A DNA stretch of 6,723 nucleotides from Candidatus Limnocylindrales bacterium. GTDB taxonomy: Bacteria > Chloroflexota > Limnocylindria > Limnocylindrales > CSP1-4. Shown piece by piece: positions 1 through 5,614 of the stretch. The position numbers were made by a program, and so were the translations under genes. The notes beneath the pieces are model-generated. The model ran no database searches. It had not been told where the DNA came from and was given only the letters and a program-made list of their open reading frames with translations. The stretch spans positions 1 through 6,723 of the forward strand of contig JAUSJS010000004.1 of the NCBI GenBank assembly GCA_030647575.1, read 5' to 3'. How positions within the stretch are numbered: position 1 is the stretch's first letter; each line of letters begins with the position of its first letter.

Positions 1-642
1 CTCACGACCCGTCTCGCCGACAGGCCGCAGCAGATCGCATTCCCGAGCCCGGACGGCCTCGGCGGCGTCGCGACAATCGGCTCGATCACCGTCCCGCAAA
101 TCAACATCATCAGCTTCGTCGCCGGGACGGTGCTGCTCGGCTTGCTGACGGTGTTCGTGACGCGAACAAGGCTCGGGCTGTCGATGACGGCGGCCGCCGA
201 GGACCTCATGGCCGCCCAGCTGATGGGGATCAAGGTGAATCGGGTCGTCGCGACCGCGTTCGCCATTGGCGGGGCGCTGGCGAGCGTCGCCGGCCTCCTG
301 TTCGCCGTGCAGGCCGGCCAGATCAATCCCTACATCGGCTTCACGCCGGTCCTCAAGGCGTTCATCGCGGCCGTGATCGGCGGCTTCGGGAGCATCGCCG
401 GAGCGGTGATCGGTGGCTACGTGCTCGGCTTCCTCGAGGTCCTGGCGACCGCTCTGACCGGGATCGGCGACCTGCTGCCAGCGGGCTCCGTGCCGGATCC
501 GGTGCGCGAGTTCCTCCAGCAGTGGCTGCCGAGCTCGCTGGCCAGCTACCGCGATGCGTTCGTGTTCATCGCCCTCATCCTCGTCCTGCTCGTGCGGCCG
601 CAGGGCATCCTCGGGCGCCGCGATCGAGAGGAGTCCCTGTGA
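1..642 (+). CDS. livH: HAAT-family ABC transporter inner-membrane permease, LivH-like (5' end outside window)
   Basis: This is one of the two membrane subunits of a branched-chain-amino-acid-type (HAAT) ABC importer, which moves substrate from the external binding protein across the cytoplasmic membrane. The reading frame is open from base 1, so the first membrane segments are missing; the GTG at 130 is internal. The visible 213 residues show hydrophobic segments at about residues 38-52, 83-102, 115-146 and 187-200. The cytoplasmic coupling loop (AEDLMAAQLMGI, residues 66-77) contacts the ATPase. The family motif KAFIAAVIGGFGSIAGAVIG and the closing VRPQGILGRR are both present. The external loop between the last two membrane segments (about residues 150-186) looks longer than usual and contains proline-rich and amphipathic stretches. 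The stop overlaps the livM-like start by 4 bases, so the two are translationally coupled. Family assignment is secure; the transported compound is not known. Confidence 0.93.
   Translation, partial: LTTRLADRPQQIAFPSPDGLGGVATIGSITVPQINIISFVAGTVLLGLLTVFVTRTRLGLSMTAAAEDLMAAQLMGIKVNRVVATAFAIGGALASVAGLLFAVQAGQINPYIGFTPVLKAFIAAVIGGFGSIAGAVIGGYVLGFLEVLATALTGIGDLLPAGSVPDPVREFLQQWLPSSLASYRDAFVFIALILVLLVRPQGILGRRDREESL
626..633 (+). promoter_or_regulatory. Ribosome binding site of the livM-like gene
   Basis: GAGAGGAG lies inside the last codons of the upstream permease gene, 5 bases before the GTG at 639. It decides the livM-like start: upstream in-frame candidates would place extra arginine/proline-rich, non-homologous sequence in front of the first membrane segment and overlap the livH-like gene heavily. 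Confidence 0.75.
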
Positions 643-1736
643 CGCCTGCCGCCGATCGCCTCACCCCAGCGCGACGCCTTGCCGGACCCGGCGTATCGAT
701 CCTGGTCGTTGCCGTCCTGTTCGGGCTCCTCGACGCGAGCGGCCAGGCGTTCTGGCAGGGACTGGTGATCAACCTCGCGATCTTCATCATCCTCGTCGTC
801 GCGCTCAATTTGTCGAGCGGCTTCACCGGCGTGTTCTCGCTCGGCCACATCGGATTCATGGCCCTCGGTGCGTACATTTCGGCGATCCTCACGCTGCCAC
901 TGCGGGAGAAGGGCGACTACCTCCCGAATCTCCCCGGCTGGCTGGCCGGAATCCACCTCGACAATCAGGTCGGCCCGATCCCGATCGGGTTCCTGGTCGC
1001 GACGCTGATCGCCGGAACGCTGGTCGCGTCGATCGCCTGGCTGGTCGGCCGCGTGCTGATGCGGCTGTCGGGACACTTCGTCGCGGTAGCCACGCTCGGG
1101 TTCCTCGTCATCGTCCGGGTCGTCCTGTTCAACGCGGACTCGTTCACCCGCGGGTCGCGGACGTTCTCGAACGTGGCGCCCTACACGAACCTGTGGTGGG
1201 CGTGGGCGTGGGCGCTGATCGCCGTCTACGTCGTCTGGCGGCTGAAGCGCTCGCCATACGGCCGCGAGATGCTCGCCCAGCGCGAGGATCGCGTGGCGGC
1301 CCAGTCGGTCGGGATCCGGGTCATGGAGCCACGCCTGCTCGCGTTCGTCGTCGGGGCCTTCTTCTCGGCCGTGGCGGGGGCGCTGTACGCCCACTTCATC
1401 ACGTCGTTCTCGCCGACGGTCTTCTACTTCGACCTGACCTTCCGGGTGATCACGATGCTCGTCATCGGCGGCATGGGCTCGGTGAGCGGCTCGCTCATCG
1501 GTGCCGTCGCGATCACGGTCCTCGCCGAGGGCTTGCGGCGGATCGAGGACACGACCCTCCTCTACGGGATGAGCCAGATCATCCTCGCCGTGATCTTCCT
1601 TCTCATCATCACCTTCCGCCGCGAGGGGCTGCTGGGGCAGCGCGAGGTTCCGCTCGATCGCCTCTTCGCGCCCGGCTGGCGGCAGCGCCGTCCGTGGGCC
1701 CGGACGGGCGGCCCACCGCCCGGTCAGAGCCCGTAG
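639..1736 (+). CDS. livM: HAAT-family ABC transporter inner-membrane permease, LivM-like
   Basis: This is the second membrane subunit of the HAAT importer and is expected to pair with the LivH-like protein. The GTG start at 639 overlaps the preceding stop (GTGA) and has a good ribosome binding site, giving 365 residues, a normal family length. Hydrophobic segments lie near residues 18-31, 40-57, 68-86, 115-137, 147-164, 185-200, 232-250, 268-296 and 309-326. The LivM signature NLSSGFTGVFSLGHIGF is at residues 57-73. The ATPase-contact loop is QREDRVAAQSVGI (214-226), and FRVITMLVIGGMGSVSGSLIG (about 268-288) is the conserved late motif. The last 30 residues are a proline/arginine-rich tail with no obvious counterpart. 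No ATPase genes follow; the gene runs tail-to-tail into the amidohydrolase with a 13-base overlap, so LivG/LivF partners must lie upstream of the window or elsewhere. Confidence 0.93.
   Translation: MTPAADRLTPARRLAGPGVSILVVAVLFGLLDASGQAFWQGLVINLAIFIILVVALNLSSGFTGVFSLGHIGFMALGAYISAILTLPLREKGDYLPNLPGWLAGIHLDNQVGPIPIGFLVATLIAGTLVASIAWLVGRVLMRLSGHFVAVATLGFLVIVRVVLFNADSFTRGSRTFSNVAPYTNLWWAWAWALIAVYVVWRLKRSPYGREMLAQREDRVAAQSVGIRVMEPRLLAFVVGAFFSAVAGALYAHFITSFSPTVFYFDLTFRVITMLVIGGMGSVSGSLIGAVAITVLAEGLRRIEDTTLLYGMSQIILAVIFLLIITFRREGLLGQREVPLDRLFAPGWRQRRPWARTGGPPPGQSP
1690..1722. terminator. Overlapping GC-rich inverted repeats at the convergent gene ends
   Basis: Two mutually exclusive hairpins share bases 1710-1716. 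One pairs 1694-1700 (GTGGGCC) with 1710-1716 (GGCCCAC) over a 9-base loop. The other pairs 1705-1711 (CGGGCGG) with 1716-1722 (CCGCCCG) over a 4-base loop. The block begins 1 base beyond the amidohydrolase stop and 11 bases before the livM-like stop, a sensible place for a bidirectional terminator between convergent genes. Neither strand has a T-run after it, so this is not a classical intrinsic terminator, and such repeats can arise by chance in coding DNA this GC-rich. Confidence 0.3.
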
Positions 1737-2854
1737 ACCCGCTCCGAATTCCGCCACAGGATCATCTCCGCCATCTCGAGCGCGGTCCGTTCATCGATGA
1801 GCCCGTCGGCGATGTGCTCCTCGAAGACCTGGCCGAGCGCCCGCCGGCCGGCCTGCGCACCGAGCCAGTAGAGCTCGGGGACGAGCGACGCATCGGTGCT
1901 GAACAGGATCTTGCTGGCCGGAGCAAGCCCGACGAGTTCCCGAGCGACAGCCCGGAGGTCACCGCCCGCAACGAACAGCTGGACCTCGCCAAAGTCGGCA
2001 TAGACGTTCGGGTACATCGCCGCCAGGTACGCCATCGACCGGGCGTAGGGGTAGCCGCTGTGGAGCAGCACGATCGGCGCCGCGCGGTAGGCGTCCGAGA
2101 AGAGCAACCGGAGCGCCGCAGGGTCGACCTTCGTGAGGTCGAGGTCGGGATCCCCCAGGCCCGTGTGGAACTGGATCGGAATCTCCTGGCGGGCCGCCTC
2201 CTCGACCGCCGCGACGATGAGGAAGTCGAGGAGCGGCTTCGAGGCGATCCGGAGGCGGCCGTCGCGGCGAGCAGCGTCGTGGACCGGCGCGAAGGCTACC
2301 GCTGCCGTCGCCCGATCGACCGGCTCAATGTGGAGGCCGGTCCGGTAGGCGATGACCGACTTCATCGCGACGTAGCCGGCGCTGCGGAGGTCCGACAGGG
2401 CCTCCCGGTAGGCCTCCAGGAACCCGTCGAAGCCGTGCGCTTCGACGATGAGCCGCTCGATCAGCGGCTCGAGCCGGACGATCTCGCGGATCTCGCACGG
2501 GACGATGCCGCGGAGCTCGTCGAGGCTGAATGTCGTGTCGGTTCCGTAGCCGGTGTCGATGAGCCACGTGCGGAAGTTCCCGCGTTCCACGACGTCGCGG
2601 GCCAGCCGCTCGACGCCGCGCTCCCGCCGGGCGGCATGGACGGCGTCCGGCTCCGGGTCGCAGCCGAGGAACGCCCCGAGCTCGCGGATCGCCCAGTGGT
2701 AGACGAGCGAATGCTGGACGTGGTCCCGGGCCATCTCCGGGAAGTAGGTCTCGGTCAGGTGGTTGCGGAACCCGTGGTCGTCCTGCGGCTGCTGCCTGAG
2801 GAGCGAATGACAGTGATGGTCGACGATCGGGATGGTGGACAGGTCCAGCGGCAT
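1724..2854 (-). CDS. Metal-dependent amidohydrolase (Amidohydro_2 type), like the N-terminal half of FluG/NodGS
   Basis: This is a predicted cytoplasmic TIM-barrel hydrolase of the amidohydrolase superfamily, 376 residues. Metal-binding and catalytic positions are visible in family order: the D-x-H-x-H motif on strand 1 (D12, H14, H16, in IVDHHCHSLL), a lysine on a middle strand (K165, in YVAMKSVIAYRTGL), H230 (QFHTGLGD), H265 (LLHSGYPY) and the acidic residue D321 (FSTDAS). The set looks intact, so an active enzyme is expected. The opening motif, the KS-x-IAYRTGL segment and the early region ending in GCDP resemble the N-terminal domain of the fungal FluG and plant NodGS fusions. The start lies 11 bases after the stop of the glutamine-synthetase-like gene with no clear Shine-Dalgarno sequence, so translational coupling is likely. 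Its end overlaps the convergent livM-like gene. Substrate unknown: C-N bond hydrolysis is the best guess, and decarboxylation also occurs in this superfamily. Confidence 0.88.
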   Translation of the reverse strand: MPLDLSTIPIVDHHCHSLLRQQPQDDHGFRNHLTETYFPEMARDHVQHSLVYHWAIRELGAFLGCDPEPDAVHAARRERGVERLARDVVERGNFRTWLIDTGYGTDTTFSLDELRGIVPCEIREIVRLEPLIERLIVEAHGFDGFLEAYREALSDLRSAGYVAMKSVIAYRTGLHIEPVDRATAAVAFAPVHDAARRDGRLRIASKPLLDFLIVAAVEEAARQEIPIQFHTGLGDPDLDLTKVDPAALRLLFSDAYRAAPIVLLHSGYPYARSMAYLAAMYPNVYADFGEVQLFVAGGDLRAVARELVGLAPASKILFSTDASLVPELYWLGAQAGRRALGQVFEEHIADGLIDERTALEMAEMILWRNSERVYGL

Positions 2855-2865
2855 GACGTCGGCGG

Positions 2866-4215
2866 TCAGTACTTGAAGAAGTGGTTCTCGAGCTCGAACG
2901 CCTCGTCCTTCTCCGCGTAGGCGGCGGCTTCGGCGCGCCGAACCTTCAGGTACTCGATCGCGAGCGGCTCCCCGAGGGCGGCGACGAGAACGCTGTCGCG
3001 CTCCAGCTCGTCGAGCGCCTCTCGGGCGGTCTCGGGGAAGCGCCGGATGCCGCGCCGCTCCAGCTCCTCCCCGCTCAGGTTGCCCGGGTCGACGTCGACC
3101 GGCTTGCCCGGGTCGAGCCGCTGCTCGATTCCATCGAGCGCCGCCGCGATCATGCCGCCGAGCGCAATGTACGGGTTGGCGCTGGCGTCACTGGCCTTGA
3201 GCTCGAGATTCGCCGATCCCTCCGGGTCGTCCCAATAGCGGCTGGGAACGCGCACCGCCGCCTCACGATTCTCGATCCCCCACGCGGTGTAGGCCGAGCT
3301 CCAGAAGTGCGGCTGGAGCCGGCGGAATGAATTGACGCTCGGGGTCGCGAGCGCCAGCAGGCCCGGGAGGTGGCGAAGCACCCCCGCGATCGCCGACCGC
3401 GCGAGCGAACTCAGGCCGTTCGGGTCCTTCGAGTCGGTCAGGCGGTTCCTTCGATGCGCTGCGTCCCAGACGCTCCAGTGGAGGTGGGCGCCGCTGCCTG
3501 CCTGGTCGGCGAATGGCTTGGGCGCGAGCGAGGCGATGAGGCCGTGGTGGGCGGCCACGCCCCGCACCGTCTGGCGGTAGGTAATCTGGTTGTCGGCGGC
3601 CCGGAGTGCGGGCGCGTGACGGATCGACAGCTCCTGCTGGCCCCATCCGAGCTCCGGATGTGACAGCTCGACGGTCAGGCCCTGATCGGTCAAGGCAGCG
3701 ACGATGTCCTGGATGACCGCCTCGGTCGATTCCATTCCGATTCCGCTGAAGCACAGGCTGCGGTCCACCGGCACGAAGCCGTTCTCTGTTCGATGGGCGA
3801 GGTAGAACTCGTTCTCGAACGCGGCGTCGAACGACAGACCCTTGTCATGGGCCCTGGCGACCATCCGCTGGAGGAACCACCGGGGGTCGAGGGCCCAGGG
3901 CGAGTGGTCGAGCTCGACCATGTTCACGACCATCTGGCCGCTCCGAGGTGCGTACGGCAGGACGACGAAGGTATCCGGATCCGGCACGAGCCGGATCTCG
4001 CCGATCGGCCCGTACGTCGCATCCGGCGCGAGAAAGTCGAGGCTCGTGAACGACTGCATCCCCTTGACCAGGCCGATTCCACTCTGCATCCGGCGGGCGA
4101 GCTGCCCGACATGGGTGCTCTTGCCGCGGATGACTCCGCCGTTATCGCAGTAGAGGAAGCGGACCAGCTGAACCCCGCGGTCCCTGGCCTGGGCGACGAT
4201 CTCGTCCGGTGTCAT
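2866..4215 (-). CDS. Glutamine-synthetase-like ligase of the FluG/NodGS branch (probable gamma-glutamyl-type ligase)
   Basis: This 449-residue protein spans the full type I glutamine synthetase fold: beta-grasp domain at about residues 10-100, catalytic barrel at 105-449. Visible active-site motifs are FENEFY (133-138; metal ligands E134, E136), ELGWGQQEL (188-196; E188, E195), GSGAHLHWSVW (240-250; H244), NSFRRLQPHFW (295-305), ENREAAVRV (315-323; R317, R322) and LELKASDASANPY (337-349; E338). Metal and nucleotide residues are mostly kept. Residues that make a true glutamine synthetase are not: the loop glutamate that deprotonates ammonium (E327 in Salmonella) aligns with W305, the ammonium-binding FDGSSI motif is absent, R355 and R359 align with N336 and K340, and the adenylylated tyrosine aligns with S381. 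This fits an ATP-dependent ligase acting on a larger amine. GAGG at 4223-4226 lies 7 bases before the ATG. The gene sits between the binding-protein and amidohydrolase genes in one direction. The acceptor is unknown; family membership is firm. Confidence 0.9.
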   Translation of the reverse strand: MTPDEIVAQARDRGVQLVRFLYCDNGGVIRGKSTHVGQLARRMQSGIGLVKGMQSFTSLDFLAPDATYGPIGEIRLVPDPDTFVVLPYAPRSGQMVVNMVELDHSPWALDPRWFLQRMVARAHDKGLSFDAAFENEFYLAHRTENGFVPVDRSLCFSGIGMESTEAVIQDIVAALTDQGLTVELSHPELGWGQQELSIRHAPALRAADNQITYRQTVRGVAAHHGLIASLAPKPFADQAGSGAHLHWSVWDAAHRRNRLTDSKDPNGLSSLARSAIAGVLRHLPGLLALATPSVNSFRRLQPHFWSSAYTAWGIENREAAVRVPSRYWDDPEGSANLELKASDASANPYIALGGMIAAALDGIEQRLDPGKPVDVDPGNLSGEELERRGIRRFPETAREALDELERDSVLVAALGEPLAIEYLKVRRAEAAAYAEKDEAFELENHFFKY

Positions 4216-4249
4216 CGGCGTGCCTCGATCGTGTCAGTGGGGACATGAA

Positions 4250-4291
4250 TGGCCGCCGGACGCGAGCCTGTGGGCTCCGACCCGGCGGCCA
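4250..4291 (-). terminator. Strong intercistronic hairpin between the binding-protein and ligase genes
   Basis: A perfect 10-bp inverted repeat (TGGCCGCCGG at 4250-4259 with CCGGCGGCCA at 4282-4291) encloses a second 5-bp stem (GAGCC at 4264-4268 with GGCTC at 4273-4277), giving a long GC-rich stem with a 4-base tip. It begins 19 bases after the binding-protein stop codon and ends 34 bases before the ligase ATG. On the minus strand it is followed by only two T residues, so complete intrinsic termination is doubtful. Partial termination or protection of the upstream mRNA from 3' decay would favour the binding protein over the enzymes, as is common in transport operons. Confidence 0.5.
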
Positions 4292-4310
4292 GGATCGTGT
4301 CGCTGCTGGG

Positions 4311-5504
4311 TTACGGCGCGGGCACCTTCTCCGGCACAACCTCGGCGCCGAGCGTGAACTTGCCACCTTCGACGGCAATCATCGTCACGCCCTTCTGGGG
4401 AACATGAACGTCTGCGCCGAAGGTCACGGACCCGGTGATCCCCTTGAAGTCCTTGGTTTCCTCGAGGGCCTTCTTGACGGCCGCCGAGTCGGTCCCGTTG
4501 GCCCGCGTCACGGCGTCGGCGAGCAGGTAGACGGTGTCGTAGCCGAGGGCCGCGAACGCGTTCTCCGGGTCATGGCCGTACTCGGTGTTATAGGCCGCGA
4601 TGAACTTCTTGATCCCGTCCGTGCCGCCGGTCGCGTCCATCAGCGCGTGGGTCGTGAAGAACACGTTGTTGGCGGCGTCGCCGGCGACCGTCAGGAGGTC
4701 CGGGGTGTCATAGCCGTCGCCTCCGACGATCGGCCCGTCGATCCCGGCGTCGCGGAACTGCTTGACGATCGGCCCGATGTTGTACGGCATCGCCGCGACG
4801 TAGTAGAAGTCCGGCTTCGTGGCGAGCGCCTTGATCTTCGCGATCTGCGCGGAGAAGTCGGTCGCCTTGTCGTCGTACGACTCCTCGAGGACGATGGAGC
4901 CGCCGAGCTCCGTGAAACGCGACTTGAAGTACTGACCGAGGAGCGTCGTGTACTCGACGCCCTTGTCCCACAGGAAATAGGCGTTCTTGCCGAACTTGGC
5001 GAAGGAGTACTCCGCTCCGACGGCGGCCTGGACGTTGTCGCCGAAGCAGGCGAGGAACATCATGTCGCCGACCTGCGAGGGGATCTTCGGCGACGTCGCG
5101 CCGACCGTGATGAACGGGATCTTGGCAGCCTGGAAGGTGGGCCCGGACGCGAGAACGGAGTCCGTGTCCGTGTAGCCGATGAAGAGCGGGACCTTGTCCT
5201 GCTCGACGAACTGCTTGGCCGTCTGCGCCGTGACGTCCATCTTGTACTGGCTGTCGTGGATGATGAAGTTGATCTGCTTGCCGAGCAGGCCGCCGGCGGC
5301 GTTGATCTCTTTGACGGCGAGCTTGGCGCCGTTCGAGGCCGGCAGGTCGAGGGCGGACTCATCGCCGGTCAGGGCGAAGCCGCCGCCGATCGAGATCGTC
5401 CCGCCGCCCGCTCCAGAGCCGCCAGGCGCGGCGTTGCAGGCTCCGACGGCCAGGGCAACGATGGCCGCAACGGCGAATCGCTTCGCCCACGGGCGTTCAT
5501 TCAT
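4311..5504 (-). CDS. HAAT-family ABC transporter substrate-binding lipoprotein (Peripla_BP_6 type)
   Basis: This is the external, membrane-anchored solute-binding component of a LivK-like ABC importer, 397 residues. It has a lipoprotein signal: charged start (MNERPWAKR), hydrophobic segment at residues 10-20 and lipobox VGAC with C23 as the lipidated cysteine, followed by a Gly/Ser/Ala-rich linker (24-35). The mature part is a type I periplasmic-binding fold: ISIGGGFALTGDES (37-50), NGAKLAVKEINAAGGLLGK (58-76), a D-S pair at 84-85, GATSP (135-139; where LivJ/LivK contact the amino-acid backbone), the second-lobe strand region near 174-190, and GGDGYDTPDLL (261-271). The late motif AFAALGYDTVYLLADAV is at 316-332. 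The ATG at 5504 is chosen because AGGAGG precedes it by 4 bases and because the signal peptide begins there; the frame is open much further upstream without protein-like sequence. The gene runs toward the ligase, with the hairpin between them. It probably serves the convergent LivH/LivM-like permeases; ligand unknown. Confidence 0.94.
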   Translation of the reverse strand: MNERPWAKRFAVAAIVALAVGACNAAPGGSGAGGGTISIGGGFALTGDESALDLPASNGAKLAVKEINAAGGLLGKQINFIIHDSQYKMDVTAQTAKQFVEQDKVPLFIGYTDTDSVLASGPTFQAAKIPFITVGATSPKIPSQVGDMMFLACFGDNVQAAVGAEYSFAKFGKNAYFLWDKGVEYTTLLGQYFKSRFTELGGSIVLEESYDDKATDFSAQIAKIKALATKPDFYYVAAMPYNIGPIVKQFRDAGIDGPIVGGDGYDTPDLLTVAGDAANNVFFTTHALMDATGGTDGIKKFIAAYNTEYGHDPENAFAALGYDTVYLLADAVTRANGTDSAAVKKALEETKDFKGITGSVTFGADVHVPQKGVTMIAVEGGKFTLGAEVVPEKVPAP

Positions 5505-5507
5505 GGC

Positions 5508-5516
5508 TCCTCCTCT
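5508..5516 (-). promoter_or_regulatory. Strong ribosome binding site of the binding-protein gene
   Basis: Read on the minus strand this is AGAGGAGGA, containing a complete AGGAGG core (5509-5514) 4 bases before the ATG at 5504. It is the best Shine-Dalgarno sequence in the window, consistent with high expression of a binding protein, and it fixes the start. Confidence 0.8.
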
Positions 5517-5534
5517 AACCCCGTCGTGCGGGGC

Positions 5535-5580
5535 CTGTCTCGACCGGACAGACGGAGCGTAGCGCAGCGGCGCACGGCCG
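5535..5580 (-). promoter_or_regulatory. Possible promoter and operator/leader hairpin upstream of the binding-protein gene
   Basis: The 110-base gap between the cyclase stop and the binding-protein start is the largest gap between genes in the window and the natural site for a promoter. On the minus strand TACGCT (5556-5561) fits the TANNNT pattern of a -10 box, but the matching -35 (about CTGGTC/TGGTCG, 17-18 bases upstream) is weak. Just downstream is an inverted repeat, CTGTC (5535-5539) and GACAG (5547-5551) around a 7-base spacer, which could be an operator half-site pair or a small leader hairpin at the transcript start. Position is the main support; the sequence match is modest, and co-transcription from the cyclase gene remains possible. 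Confidence 0.25.
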
Positions 5581-5614
5581 ACCAGCCCCCCGCGCACGAG
5601 TTTTCGCAACTGGT

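Noticed and set aside
546..1757. A 403-codon open frame antisense to the livM-like gene
   Set aside because: The product is almost entirely D/E/R/Q with no hydrophobic core, a mirror of hydrophobic LivM codons, and there is no ribosome binding site.
554..2920. A 788-codon open frame on the + strand running through the livM-like gene and antisense to the amidohydrolase
   Set aside because: The translation is arginine/proline/aspartate-rich with no domain or membrane pattern, it is out of frame with the clear LivM motifs and antisense to the intact amidohydrolase. Long spurious frames are expected at this GC content.
2866..4215. Ordinary housekeeping glutamine synthetase (glnA)
   Set aside because: The ammonium-site, glutamate-site and adenylylation-site residues differ, and the neighbours are a transporter and an amidohydrolase rather than nitrogen-regulation genes.
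5581..5614. ACCAG...CTGGT inverted repeat after the cyclase stop as a terminator
   Set aside because: The arms are only 5 bp around a 24-base loop with no convincing inner stem and no T-run.
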